DNA of 64,000 nucleotides, from the NCBI RefSeq assembly GCF_004210375.1, contig NW_027467782.1:19695276-19759275 (forward strand), in the 5' to 3' direction. The notes under the pieces are model-generated. The model ran no database searches. It was not told the origin of the DNA and was given only the letters and a program-made list of their open reading frames with translations. Origin of the DNA: Tachypleus tridentatus (lineage: Eukaryota > Arthropoda > Merostomata > Xiphosura > Limulidae). Shown here one piece after another: positions 1 to 11,381 of this stretch (positions within the stretch are counted from its first letter, which is position 1; each line of letters starts with the position of its first letter). Position numbers and translations under genes: made by a program.

Positions 1-2300
1 TTATTTTTTCTGTAATTGGTGTTCATTGGTATGTCCTCATACCAGTTTCATAGGAATAACTCTCCAAGAATATTAGAACTGTATAATTTGTTACAGTCAC
101 TAAAGAGGTTGTATGTAAGATCCTGAGCTTGGAACCTTGTTGGTTAACTCTCTTGCTGTCAACGTATTATTATTATCTCATGCTGGTTGTCACATTGTTT
201 TTGCGTGTTAGTACTGTAAATAGGAGTGCGTTACATAAAAAAAAATTATATCTTCATTACAAATGAGCATATAAACATCACATTTTCCTAGTTTGTTTGG
301 AACATACATAGTTGGGTAATCAATCTTGTTCAAACATTTCCATTTCTTCCAGTGTTTCCCACTGAGATCCTGTTCTGAAATGGTCGATGGTTAGGGTTCA
401 GGCAGAGATTGGGACTGTACTTGGGGTGGAATTCCTGAACTGTTTCCTCGGGCCCTTCCCTGTGATTTCACCGACCTTCCCCTTGTAGTGGAACAACGCC
501 CCTCGTGGTTTTAACTGTCTCTACTATCTTGGTTACTTTCAATTTGCTTTGCTTAATTTACTTTCTTCACCATTGTTTTCCGAGTCTTCTTCTGAGCTTT
601 CGTACTCAAAGCAGTCACTCCTTGAGTCTGAATCTTGCTGAGTTATTTACAAAACTTGAGCTGCAGTGAATGATGAACACCTACACGAAGCCATCTTGGA
701 AACTTTGTTGACAACATTCTTCCCTTTTTCTGCATCCCGGAAACAATACTAATCACGTGATCAGATTCATGAATAAGTAAATATTCCAAGATAAACATCT
801 AAGGCTTATTAAGTGGAAGCTATGCATTTGCCCTAAAGTGCTCCTACCTGATGAATAAAAAAGACAATATAAAAATTTGACGAGTGTCGCAAATGTCACA
901 AAGTCGTAGGATCGACTGCAGTCGGACTTTGCAGTGAAAGAGATAATGACTGAAGTTGGTTTTTCTGATTTTCTATTGTTATATGTTTGAATAAACATAA
1001 TACATGACAGTCTCTCAAACATATACATTAATCGATAATCCACAGGTAACACACCGTTTAACAAACAGAAATTTACATAAACAGCCAACCAACATAATAC
1101 GGTAGCCACTGTTAATCTCGCTCAGAGATGTCACAACAAATACCTTACTGAAATCAAAGTTGTCAACTGTTAATGTAGTGGCTTCATATCAAATACCCTA
1201 ATGAAATCAAAGTTGTTAACTGTTCATTTAGCGGTGTCATAACAAATACCCTAAAGAAGCCATAGTTACAACGGTAACACGTACAATGATGAAGAAAGAT
1301 ACTTAAGTTATGCAAATATTGTATGAAAGCAGAATACTTCAGTTATACTATGCAAGATAATCAATTATGCAACTTAAACAAATACTAAAGCATTTTATGC
1401 TGAACAGTGTTTCAAAATTTCAGTGAGCATTGGACTTTTGATACTTGTTAGCACAATGTTATTAGCAACCCCATTATGTCTTACAGATACAATTTTCTTG
1501 GCTGTGGAAATTCATTACAATTACACCTCCATGTCAAACCTGTGTTATAGTTATTAGTAACAAGTATTCTGGTTCATTCATGAAGTAAGCAACAATTAAG
1601 TATAACATTAAACCAATCTTTAAGTACAGTTTTACCAAAACATTCTCTAATTGAAATTGATACTCAAGACTCTACAATTTGATCTTTAGCTATATTTAAC
1701 TGTTGTGAAATGTATCTATTGTGTGATTGAAAAAAAAAAACTGAGTCAGGCTAGTACAGATACTTATGTACATTTCTGTATTTTTGAACTTTACACCATC
1801 ACTGACATCATTGTTAGATATGACTGGACATGCACAGGACATCAGCAGTTGAACTTATCAGAAGAAAACAAATACGACTACACATTGTAGAAAATGTAGG
1901 TGGGGAAGTGGTAATTGTTTATGTTTACAAAATGTCTTTATGGAATTTGTATAAAGTAGCAGCTTATAAGTCACTTACTTTAAGTGTAAACCAAACCTTT
2001 ACTCAAAGATAAACAATCATTAACAGTATTTTGTATTTATGGCAAAAGCTACTGAAACTATCTGCCACAATCTTTAATTTTGAGCTACTTATCAGAGAGA
2101 AGATAGCAAACCACTACTTCTCCCACCTCCTGTGCTTAGGGATTGACTGCTTCTTTTGTAACACACCCACTGCTTAAAGAACAGGAGACACCTTGTGGTA
2201 TTGTAATGGATTTCATTTGATTGAAACTCAGGAAGAAAGATTACTAGTAACTTGTAGTATAAGTTATTACATACTCATGCAGAAAGTAAACTAAATATAC
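1..2300. other. Mostly featureless non-coding region
   Basis: I see no recognisable gene here. The only coding-like piece is on the minus strand at about 560-705. It begins with ATG, reads MASCRCSSFTAAQVL, then has a stop, and continues into an acidic serine/glutamate-rich stretch (FEYESSEEDSENNGEE). This layout resembles the N-terminus of a piggyBac-type transposase, but no diagnostic residue is visible, so I do not name it. The rest is AT-rich, with short imperfect repeats such as AATACCCTAA near 1190 and 1250. Confidence 0.35.
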
Positions 2301-2304
2301 ATCC

Positions 2305-2472
2305 TTATGCATACATGAAGTCAGACAGATGCTTCAGATATTTTGTCACTTCTGGATTATGGTAACTAATTAAACACCCTTGAAAGAGGTACAGATAGTC
2401 CTGAAGTACATTCCTATCTTGGTGTCTTCTTGTGTCTGTTAACCAGTTTGAAAGATTATTAACAGATTCACT
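2305..2472 (-). CDS. Unidentified C-terminal coding fragment
   Basis: An open frame on the minus strand ends in TAA at 2305 and has coding-like composition: SNWLTDTRRHQDRN, then VLQDYLYLFQGCLISYHN, then PEVTKYLKHLSDFMYA. It is preceded in frame by TAA, and further upstream (2473-2565) coding-like residues continue in shifted frames after a good acceptor (TTTTACAG at about 2566-2573). It could be the last exon of a real gene with indels, or a pseudogene exon. I considered a sorting-nexin PX domain, but the tail does not match one. No function is assigned. Confidence 0.35.
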   Translation of the reverse strand, partial: SESVNNLSNWLTDTRRHQDRNVLQDYLYLFQGCLISYHNPEVTKYLKHLSDFMYA

Positions 2473-3261
2473 TTATTTATTTTCACCATGAAACTTCAGT
2501 TCTCTTCTTTAACTATGTCAGAATTCGAAATATGTTCCAAAGTGATGCACTTGTTTCAAAGTTCCTGTAAAATTAAATAAATTGAAAGACAAAGTAACTG
2601 AATAATTCTATATCCATAGTCTAGCACATTACCCTAAAACAAAACAATCCCATCAAAGATAGGAATAATGAAATTACTGAGACTTTAAATAAAAAAACAT
2701 AAACCATGAAGCTACCAAGCTGAACAGATAAAATGGTCCCAGAAATATCAGATTTTGTTACAAATTACTGTTACTTATGCTGAAAATATGTTCTGAGCCA
2801 ATATGTTACTTGTAACCAGAAATTATGTTATGTAGCTACCAAATAATGCTTAATAACTAAACAACTACATATTATTTGAAATTTCATTCTTAATTAAGAC
2901 TACTGACTTTATTAAAACCAGTATTTGAAAAACAGTCTTGTATTTGGGTATCACTTACTGCTAAGTTTAGTGCTGCTGTTATTTGTTGCCATGAGATTTT
3001 AGTCTTCTTTGACCAAAAATGCATCTATGAGATTATTTGTTTTGTAATTACAAAGAGTGTTAAACTTTAACTGTATCTTATGAGGGCTTATTACACTTGT
3101 ATAATTCAAATGATCAAATAAAGGACTTAAAATGTTTTCCTTAATTTATGTAAGCAGGTACTAGTGTTACTATCAGAAAAGTTAACTGTGGCTAGTGTAA
3201 AAGAAATTGGAGTTGTGATGGGAAAGTAACATAATTTTCCTTTCCAGGATAAATTTATAAA

Positions 3262-3550
3262 GGCCACAAAAAAAAGTGGAACAAATGTGTAGACAATTCT
3301 TTTATGCTACTTTCAAGAAGGTTCACAAAAAAAGGTGGAACAAATGAGTGAACGTGTAGACAATTCTTATACACTACTTTCAAGAAGGTTGGCAAAAACA
3401 GGTGGAACAAGTGCGTGAATGTGTAGACAATTCTTATACACTACTTTCAAGAATGTTCACAAAAAAAGGTGGAACAAGTGCGTGAACGTGTAGACAATTC
3501 TTATACACTACTTTCAAGAAGGTTCATAAAAAAAGGTAGAACAAGTGCAA
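3262..3550. repeat. 67-bp tandem repeat, about 4 units
   Basis: Units carry AAAAAAAGGTGGAACAA, then GTGTAGACAATTCTTA, then TACACTACTTTCAAGAA. Four copies with small differences sit head to tail, the last one cut short. There is no coding content. Confidence 0.85.
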
Positions 3551-3559
3551 ACAATTTTT

Positions 3560-3985
3560 ACAATAAAACACTGTTTCATACAAGGAAATGAAATGTGTAC
3601 CTATGTTTAGCCAGTTCAAACATCTTTTGAAAGGAAGAAAATACTGATGAGAGAATTATTAAAAGTCAGTTATGTGGATGAACCATGTATTTTGAAAATG
3701 GAAAAACCACGATCAAACAGCACATTCTCTTTAAACAAAAAGCAACTGGAAACAGAGTTTATTAAATGTTTTGATTTTTTAAAATATTCAACAGAATAGT
3801 GTACAAGGGAAAAAATTCAAAGAATTCAAATCTACCGTTATATTACGATAACCTCCCAACTACTCCTGAAGAGAATGATGCATCTCGAAAATTTTGTTTT
3901 CTCCATGACAAAAGTAACTTCTACAAGAAAATGAAGACAAAGAACCTGCCTCCCAATGGTACAGAGGATTTACAATGCTAAAATA
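3560..3985 (+). other. Short open frames of unknown meaning
   Basis: Two modest plus-strand open stretches (about 3651-3798 and 3799-3981) have somewhat coding-like composition (for example FSLNKKQLETEFIKCFDF and NLPPNGTEDLQC) but are separated by a stop. They lie directly before a SINE. There is no recognisable domain and no clear splice sites. They may be decayed coding sequence or chance. Confidence 0.2.
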
Positions 3986-4062
3986 AGGGTTTCGATTCCT
4001 CTCGGTTGGCTCAGCAGATAGCTCGATGTGGCTTTGCTAATAGAAAACACACATACACAAAG
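3985..4062 (+). repeat. SINE, second tRNA-derived family (fragment)
   Basis: It carries a box-B-like GGTTTCGATTCC, then CTCAGCAGATAGC, GTGGCTTTGCTA and a CACACA tail. The same series recurs at 22430, 34425, 39412 (reverse), 43365 and 63826, which defines a short dispersed family with a tRNA-like head. Confidence 0.7.
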
Positions 4063-4699
4063 AACCTTCCAATAGTAAGTTGAAAGAAATCTGTGTCAAG
4101 AATTTAACAGGAGGAAGAATGTAAAGCTGTACACAAAGTATTTCTATTTTATTATTGGCAAGTCATCTAATTATTAGATTCAAAGAGGTCTGGGAACTAG
4201 AAGGTTACAGAATAAGGTTGTACAGTCGTTTTTTCCAAAAACACAGTTTTACTTATCCACAGAAAACAAAACAAAAACAACAACAATAAAAAAAACATGT
4301 AATTCACCACCTAATGTCAATAATAATAACTTAGAGAATGTGATGAAATGTGGTATTTTACCAGTTTTCTATTGAGTAACTGGCAGAATAACAGGAGGTT
4401 CACCAGGAAATGTACTCTAGAGCAAAATTCTAAATTCTCTAACCTTGACTGAAGTTGAAGCAAAGAGAGAGACTGGCTTCAAGTAAAATCTTTATCTCAA
4501 ACATTCATTAAACAGTCAAAGACAATAACAAGTGTATCACTTAGGTGTCTTTACTGGAAAGCTTAAATATCAATTATATTTGTAGCAAAATATAATCATA
4601 TCTGTGATCATTACTGATGGTACATACTAAAAAAAAACAACAACATGGAAGCATATATGAAAAATATTGCCATTCTTTTTAGGGTTAACATTACTGTAT

Positions 4700-4950
4700 A
4701 AAAGTACAACATGAATACCAATACAAAGGAACACCTTTATACATAAACTGTATTAATAAATATAATCAAACATCAAGCACACCCTCTACATTCCTACACT
4801 CAATTACACAACCCCCTTCAAACATGTGGTCAGCTATCGGTCAGTTACCTCTTTCTTTCTTTGTGAACCTGACAGAGACAGAAGAAGGTCAAAACGTTGT
4901 TTGCCCCTCTACATAAAAATTTTCTCAACTCATACCAGCCGTTTTTAAAT
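4700..4950 (-). repeat. Penelope-linked dispersed repeat piece
   Basis: This 250-bp block (TGTGGTCAGCTATCGGTCAG, AACGTTGTTTGCCC) is the same sequence that flanks the Penelope-like fragment at 17576-17750 and recurs in reverse at 11260-11340. It is probably the terminal untranslated part of that retroelement family. It carries no open frame. Confidence 0.55.
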
Positions 4951-5141
4951 ATATAAAAATACATCATGTTTTACTTGAAAGGAATTTTTCCTAAAAACAA
5001 CCACGCTGATTGTTGTCTTAAATTAAAACTACACAAATAACATATTGAAAAAAGTTTTAAAAATGTATATTAAACAAGGTTGTAGGAAATGTTTCAACAC
5101 CCAGACAAACAGTAAGTTTTAGTGTTATTAACTGAATACAG

Positions 5142-5404
5142 GGCCCAACATGGCCAGGTGGGTTAAGGCGTTCGACTTGTAACCTTAGGGTCGCAGGTTT
5201 GAATCCGAGTTGCACCATAGTTCCAGCTATGGGAGCATTATAAAGTTATTGTCAATCCCACTATTCTTTGGTAAAAGAGTAGCCCAAAAGTTGGCAGTGG
5301 GTGATGATGACTAGCTGCCTTCCCTCTAGTCTTATACTGCTAAATTAGATAAGGCTAGCACAGGTAATCCTTGAGTAGCTTTGTGCAAAATTCAAAACAG
5401 ACAA
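5142..5404 (+). repeat. Main tRNA-derived SINE, near full length
   Basis: The tRNA-like head has box A (TGGCCAGGTGG) and box B (GGTTTGAATCC), with CTTGTAA where other copies have an anticodon-like CTCGTAA. It is followed by the conserved body (GGTAAAAGAGTAGCCCA, GACTAGCTGCCTTCCCTCTA) and an A/C-rich tail. The other main-family copies are at 13062, 16806, 17299, 18114, 21785 and 32024. Confidence 0.85.
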
Positions 5405-5788
5405 ATTGATGACAGAAGAGAATGACAGAAAGTTGCAGGCCTGTTACCTTAAGTATAAATATGTAAGTTTCAATACTTTATAAAAAAAAAAGACAAAATG
5501 ATCTTGAATGTCATTTTCATTATCTTAATGATTTTCACGAGTTCAGTATTTATTAACAAAAGAAGTTGCATTGTTTTATCTTAAGAATATGACACTTAGA
5601 AAATCTACAGAAATGTACTGTTACTTCATGCACTTGACTACTGTGAATGTAAATTAATAGAGCTTATTTACGTTCAGTGAAGTTTCCTTGCTGTTATGTT
5701 TTTAGATCTGTAGAAAACAAATGTGGTATGTACAAGTTAACAACAGAACAACACAAGGAGTACCAAATAACAACAAATGCTGACTTAC

Positions 5789-5874
5789 AATATCTGCTAG
5801 AGAGGTCATCTCTTACTGTGTACTGATCTATGAGACTAGAACTTCTTTGTACTATCTCCAGCTTTGTCAATATC
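5789..5874 (-). CDS. Predicted internal exon, unidentified gene
   Basis: The minus strand shows a clean exon. The acceptor is TGTTTACAG, the donor is a strong GTAAGT, and between them lie 86 nt open in one frame, entering and leaving in phase 1. It reads ILTKLEIVQRSSSLIDQ then YTVRDDLSSRY, amphipathic and helical in character. It lies 0.4 kb to the left of the segmental duplication and has no copy in the second block. I do not recognise the protein, and no partner exon was found nearby. Confidence 0.4.
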
Positions 5875-6054
5875 CTGTAAACAGATCAAAATCTTATGTT
5901 ATCTAGATTCTAATCTCTTAATGCAAAGGACCTGTCATTAAACGTAACAATACAGAAATACCTAAATTATAAAAACAATAAACAAAGTCCCTTTCTTGTG
6001 GACATGACATGGAGAAAAAGCTACACAAGAGAAATAAAGTAATTTATTTGACAA

Positions 6055-6210
6055 AAATTTGATGATAAGTCCACTAACTTCTTTATAAAGTACTTGTGTT
6101 GATATAAATTTGATGATAAATCCATTAACTTCCTTATAAAGTACTTGTGTTGATATAAACTTGACGATAAATCCATTAACTTCTTTATAAAGTACTTGTG
6201 TTGGTAAAAT
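6055..6210. repeat. 51-bp tandem repeat, about 3 units
   Basis: Three copies of a unit containing CCATTAACTT, ATAAAGTACTTGTGTTGATA and TAAATTTGAT are arranged head to tail. Because 51 is a multiple of three, the minus strand stays open through it, which makes a spurious open frame. It abuts the left edge of the segmental duplication. Confidence 0.8.
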
Positions 6211-6264
6211 CTTGATAAATCTCTTAACTTTATCTACTATCCTGAAGTCTACAGGTAAAATGTC

Positions 6265-7420
6265 CATCTGAGCAGTCACTAGAAGAAGCTGGTGGGTATG
6301 GTTAGCAAACTTCAGTTTGGAAGGAGATAAAAGAAGCCAATAATCCATATAATGGCTCAATCACAACTCCAAAGCATGAAGATAGTGAATAAAAGCTCTG
6401 ACCTCCTGACAAAAAACATAAGGGGCAAGCTTGAAGAGAAGGGAACAAAACACCATGTGATGGACGAACTGAAGATACTGATGAGACCATTGGGATATAG
6501 GGATGTGGAGATAAACACTAGTGACATCAATACCTGTCATTCATAAGCCCAGAGAAAATGCCTACTGTCAGGTAAGAAACAGTAAAATTGGACAGTTGAA
6601 CAAAGTAATTGAGGAAAGACGAATTGATGATAGGCTTCCAGTCCTGGTTTTCTTAAGAACAACAAAGAGTCTTGAATAAAACTAGGTGAAAGATATATAA
6701 TAGATTCAATGTCCTGCTGAGATAATAGTTTCTGAACCACCTCCAACAGACACTGCCTGGCCATGAGATTCCAATATGGAGGAAAGAAAATGGGAATAGG
6801 AGACACTGGAGGAAGGAAAAAATGGGATTATGAATCCTTCCAATAAAACTTGAAGACTTTAATGTTCCATGTTGAAAGGATGCCAGTAATGAAGAAAATT
6901 GGTAAGCCAAGCTCTCACCAGATTAGAATCCACAAGATGATGTGATGTGCATTGTCAAAGAATACGATGAGATGAGGACCTCAAGGAGAAGGAACAAGTA
7001 AGTGTTGGGAAAAGTGGGAAGAGAAATTGTTATAGGTGCTGTACTTGGCTCTGACTGAGACATAACAGACTGTTGTTGTACTGCTGCAGTTCATGATTCA
7101 AAAAGACTCAGAGATTGTGTCCAGTATGTATTACCACAGAAGTGGGCCATATGTAAATACCTAAGATAAGATGATGGTAAACATGTATGAGTTAAGGTTG
7201 CATCACAGTCTAGACGGACCCAACAACAGAAAAACTACATATGCAGAGATAGAGCCAAAGACAAGAAATAAGCCAACATACAATAAAGAAGGGACAGGAT
7301 ATCCCCCAAAATCCCTCAAGGTTTTGATGAAAAGCTTAAGAGAGGATATGGGTGGTAGAAAGATAATGTAAAAAAGTTGTGAAGGTAGAACAAAGGCAGG
7401 AAAGTTGGGCATGTGTAAAT
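6265..7420 (-). mobile_element. DIRS-like retroelement fossil (truncated)
   Basis: Minus-strand translation shows reverse-transcriptase parts of the tyrosine-recombinase (DIRS) retrotransposon type, collinear with the longer copy at 23260-25640. It is clearly broken, with several breaks, and lacks the RNase H part seen in the other copy. Since both copies sit at the same place in the duplicated block, the insertion is older than the duplication. Confidence 0.7.
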
Positions 7421-7539
7421 TAATAAAACAATCTGTACTGAATTGTGAAACATACTGAAACAAATGCATACTAATGTAGAGAACAAATTTTATTACATAC
7501 AAAGTATAAACAATTAACAAATATATCAGAATATACACT

Positions 7540-8068
7540 ATAAATTAGGTGTATATCATCTCTGTAATTCATTAACTAAATAATATTACAAATGGAAGCA
7601 TGATTAAAACTGGCTGATAGCATAGTAAGCAATACTGTTAACATTAAAAAGAATCAAATTTTAATGTACTGTACCACTTGAAAAAGCAGTAAGAAAACTA
7701 GGTTTAAAACAAGTTGTTCCTATGCCAACACAGTTGAATAAGAATATGGACATCTAATTTATAAAAAAAAATATGGCAGTAATGCAACACGTTTTCCTGT
7801 GTGTTGTGTATGTTTTTAAGTATAACAAGATCATATGGGCTTTTTTATAGAAATATTTCTTTGCACAATATTTTAACATTATATCTCTGTCTGCTTAATA
7901 CATGCATACTTTACATAATAATTTCTGTTGTTTAAATGGTTTTATGCTGTATTTATGTGTGTGTATATGTTTATATTCTCTCTGAATTCTACACACTATA
8001 TGTTACTGTAGTCACTATATGCTACTGTCTTATTAGTAAAGAAAACAAACATTAATGGACTAAAAAGT
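7540..8068. other. Intergenic DNA downstream of PIGA copy 1
   Basis: AT-rich sequence without genes, shared with 26759-27220. It contains TGTGTG-type low-complexity sequence. A terminator or poly(A) signal cannot be assigned with confidence. Confidence 0.4.
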
Positions 8069-8222
8069 CTACAATAACAAACAGATGTTCTGATACATGA
8101 ACATAGCAATAAGGGTATTTACCTCTTCTGGTTTAAACCACTGAGATAACAAAAATAATAAATGTTCCGCTACAAGAAGTAGAGCAAAAAAAAGTCCTCC
8201 AACTGCACCAATTTGTCGATAC
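8069..8222 (-). CDS. PIGA: PIGA, probable last exon (copy 1)
   Basis: PIGA is the catalytic subunit of the ER complex that adds GlcNAc to phosphatidylinositol, the first step of GPI-anchor synthesis. The acceptor CCACAG at 8223-8228 joins in phase to the exon ending at 9373, giving the join SWYRQIGAVGG. The exon then encodes the C-terminal membrane helix (LFFALLLVAEHLLFLLSQW) and FKPEE, matching the position and character of the C-terminal anchor of animal PIGA (human [20 protein letters not shown]). I show it reading on to TAG at 8069, adding a short tail. Alternatively GTAAAT right after the PEE codons is a donor and another exon follows. The frame is intact here. Confidence 0.7.
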
Positions 8223-8529
8223 CTGTGGAAGAGGGAAGAAATAATAGTTTTTATACCAACGTAAACTTAACGTCAGATAACAATAAAATAGAAACACTTT
8301 TTTTCTATTATATAAAACCTTATAGGCTAATACTAGTAAAAATCGATCCTTAACTTGTGGAAATATACATTACTTGGTGTGTTTTGATACAAAATAGTTG
8401 AAATCAAATTAATTATAAAAACAACAACATTTAACCTACATTGTAAACTAATAAATACATCTTTTTCAGTATCATAATAATTTTTGAAACTATCCAAATA
8501 ACAAGACACGAGATTCTTATTCCCCTTTA

Positions 8530-8900
8530 TTATTATACTGGAACATGAGTTGCTTGTAACTGTTTACTATGCACCTGGTACATGAGTTGTTTGTAACTGT
8601 TTACTATCCAACTGGTACATGAGTTGTTTGTAACTGTTTACTATTTAACTGGAACATGAGCTGTTTGTGTAACTGTTCACTATTTAACTGGAACATGAGC
8701 TGTTTGTGTAACTGTTTACTATTCAACTGGAACATGAGCTGTTTGTGTAACTGTTCACTATTCAACTGGTACGTGAGCTGCTTGTCATTACTTACTATTC
8801 AACTGGTACATGAGCTGCTTGTCATTACTTACTATTCAACTGGTACATGAGCTGCTTGTCATTACTTACTATTCAATTGGTACATGAGCTGTTTGTAACT
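8530..8900. repeat. Minisatellite in PIGA intron, about 10 units
   Basis: Tandem units of about 36-39 bp (ACTGGTACATGAGCTG, then GTAACTGTTTACTATT) lie in the intron between the last two PIGA exons. Units are diverse here, unlike the long homogeneous array in the duplicated intron (27683-28830). Confidence 0.9.
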
Positions 8901-9372
8901 CTCTATTTATTCAATCATAAGATGAGAAAATATGAATAGAATGTGCTCTGATGAATCACTTATTTCACACCTCTTCAACAATAATGACTGACTAGTGACA
9001 AAACAGAAGGTGTTAGGACTTTACTTTTAAAGGAACCAATACCTAAAATTGTGCACAGTCGAATACAGTATGAAACTTACAATTTATTTACTTGGTAGTT
9101 TTCCAATAGCCATAACCAGTACTGTGGTAATGTTCAGTATGATAAATATGGGAAGGTATTTTTATTCAAATAGTATCACATTGCTTTGTACAAATAACAA
9201 TAGTGTAGGCACAGAGGAAGGTGATTGCATAATGCTAAAGGTACTGAAAAATGTTCAGTATAATTCATAAAAAGTATTTGACATGTTTATTTATTATATT
9301 TTCAAGCTGGATAAGTCTTAGCTGCAATCTCTAGAAATATGAAGAACAGTTTCTATAAGAAGGAGCATGTAC

Positions 9373-9556
9373 CAGCTAAGTTTAGTACCAAGACTGTGCA
9401 CAGGGTCTTGTATGATTTTGTTGTACACTACTTCAGTACGAGATGCAATATCCTTCCACTGGTACGCTTCTTTACTTTTCTTATGAGCGACCCATGGAGG
9501 TACAACTTTTCCAACTTTTCGATCATGTATAGCTTGGTTAAGACCTGCCACGAGAC
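9373..9556 (-). CDS. PIGA: PIGA internal exon (copy 1)
   Basis: A 184-nt exon with acceptor AAATTAG and donor GTACATG, phase 2 in and phase 2 out. It reads SLVAGLNQAIHDRK, VGKVVPPWVAHKKSKEAY, QWKDIASRTEVVYNKI, IQDPVHSLGTKL. Human PIGA has SLCEGLEKAI and TWRNVAERTEKVYDRV at the same places, in the last part of the glycosyltransferase domain before the C-terminal membrane anchor. Splicing to 8222 keeps the frame. No coding damage is visible. The equivalent exon in copy 2 is 29282-29465. Confidence 0.85.
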
Positions 9557-10459
9557 CTAATTTACAGAAAACAAATTTTAAAGTTAAGATACTCAACTAG
9601 GCTACAACAATCTCTAGTTCAGATGTAACTTTAGGCTTAGTTGTACAAAACAACACTGATGTGAAATATACAATGTTTCATTTTAATAATATAATACTGA
9701 TTTATTTTTAAAGCTTGCTCTATCCTCTGAAACTTTATTTGGAGTATTATGTTACAGTATGAAATGGAAAAAAGGTTTTGTTGAAAAAAATGAATTTTTG
9801 TATTGCTGTTAGGCCTTTGTGTTAAGCCTTGTTTGCACTAGTTCATATTAGATTAAGTGACTGCTTGAATTGGTAAAGAAAACTGCTAAAAATATTTAAA
9901 AAACAGTGAATATAAACAGGATTTAAAATTATTACATGTATCAAATGAAACTTTTAGGTTTAAAATCTTCAAAAAATTGGTTTGTTTAAAACTTGAGTTA
10001 TTTTTATTGTATTCCAGTGATAGAAAACTGTGAAGCTGTGTATATTATTTTTCAAATTAAGGACAACAATATAGTTTTGTGAAATAGTATAGGAAAATTT
10101 TAAGACAGTGTAAGAGGACAAAAAACAGAAAATAAAATGTATCACAACAAATATTTTCCACATTTCAAAGCTGTAAGTTCATATAAATATCACATACACA
10201 AAACATTTTCTTCGCAGAAAGAAATTCTGCAGTTTCAAACCACTTCATCCAATGGCTTTCTTTTTTAAACAATTCAATGTAACAAACCACACAATGGTTG
10301 CACAGGTTTGATGTGCCTGGGTATTACATAGTTAAATATAACTTTGAGGTAATCTAGCAATCTGTATTTCAGTTTGGCCTAATAAGGTGTGTAGAACCAA
10401 AGGTTTTTACAATGTAAGTTCACTAATGTTGGCCACTCTCATTTTTGATTTTGCAAAAA

Positions 10460-10577
10460 TATGTATAGATACAGATGTACTGGTCAAGTATTTTCCAATA
10501 TGTATAGATACAGATGTACTGGTCAAGTATTTTCCAATATGTATAGATATAGATGTACTAGTAAAGTATTTTCCAAA
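10460..10577. repeat. 39-bp tandem repeat, 3 units
   Basis: Three units of ATGTATAGATACAGATGTAC followed by TGGTCAAGTATTTTCCAAT lie in a PIGA intron. The duplicated intron at 30345-30420 has two units. Confidence 0.85.
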
Positions 10578-11136
10578 CTTTTGTCATCACTCTTTATGCA
10601 CGAAACATGATTTCATGTGCCACCATTTTTTTAGATAAGGGAAAGTTATGTGATTAGATATAATTCACAGATACATATTAAAACATTATATGTATTGTTG
10701 TAATTAATTATTATTTTCATTAATAAAAAAATATATAAACACTTAACTATGCATTATTGTGCCCCTTCACAGATCATTTATGCCTCCCTGAGATGAGGGT
10801 GGAGTGCCCCACGCTACGGGAAATATTGTACTAGCTGATATGGATGCTATGAAAATGAAACAGACTGTATAGTTTGTTCACCACCTGTTTAGTTTTTATG
10901 ACTCTTTAGTGCTGCAGGGCAAAATAAGTTATGGATTTCATGGAAAGTTAGTTTATCTTGCATCCTTTATTTACAGAAATGTTAAGGTGTTTTTGGGCAC
11001 CTATTCTAAACCACCAAACACTCATGTTAACCTTTCATACTTACTCAGTTTTCTAGAGGTTTACGATCATTTTGTATTATCTGATTTACTTCCGAATACA
11101 AATGCTAATTATGAGTGAGAAAAAACAATTACTTAC

Positions 11137-11198
11137 TAGCTACACTAGGTTCTGTCAACCACACCAGGTCTGGTGGTAAAACCTCAGTTTCTCCCCCA
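11137..11198 (-). CDS. PIGA: PIGA internal exon (copy 1), one base short
   Basis: The exon encodes the end of the conserved sugar-nucleotide-binding segment: EVLPPDLVWLTEPSVA, then S across the splice (donor GTAAGT), aligning with human EVLPENLIILCEPSVKS. The expected exon starts with two bases of a Val codon and then Gly-Gly, giving 63 nt as in copy 2. Here it is 62 nt, with five G where copy 2 has six, so the frame is lost at the start of the exon unless this is a sequencing error. Two codons before the Glu also differ from copy 2. No upstream PIGA exon is visible in the window. Confidence 0.7.
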
Positions 11199-11259
11199 CT
11201 TTAGTACTTACAACCTGCAAACTAGACACAAAACTAAATAATAATCAGTGATGTCGAGA

Positions 11260-11345
11260 AACCCACTTGTTGAGAAATTTATATGCAAAAACGGCTCGTT
11301 TGGGTTGAGAAAATATTTTACATAGAAGAGCGAACAACGTTCGCA
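11260..11345 (+). repeat. Penelope-linked repeat fragment
   Basis: It contains GAGAAAATATTTTACATAGA and GAGCGAACAACGTTCG, the reverse of sequence near 17700-17750 and a relative of 4890-4940. It starts just past the right edge of the duplication, so it may mark that breakpoint. Confidence 0.5.
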
Positions 11346-11381
11346 TATATCGTTTCTTTTGCATCTAAAAAACTTTGTTTG

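Larger units (their letters stand above)
6265..11242. repeat. Segmental duplication, copy 1
   Basis: The block matches 24455-31093 in order and orientation. It runs DIRS fossil, intergenic DNA, PIGA last exon, 39-bp minisatellite, PIGA internal exon, 39-bp microrepeat (10460-10577), PIGA upstream exon. By eye the unique parts agree at roughly 95 percent. Relative to copy 2 it lacks about 590 bp (25629-26218) and about 415 bp (26342-26758), each with a few bases of homology at the join, which fits deletions in this copy. It also has a far shorter minisatellite. Confidence 0.85.

Noticed and set aside
753-1109. 118-codon minus-strand frame
   Set aside because: Hydrophobic and cysteine-rich without any motif; consistent with chance in AT-rich DNA.
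2305-2565. Sorting-nexin PX domain
   Set aside because: A superficial match of FHG and LQDYL spacing, but the end of the protein and the missing phosphoinositide-binding motif do not fit.
5142-5220. tRNA gene
   Set aside because: Box A and B are present, but it is the head of a dispersed SINE followed by the conserved body. It recurs in several copies and does not fold as a clean cloverleaf.
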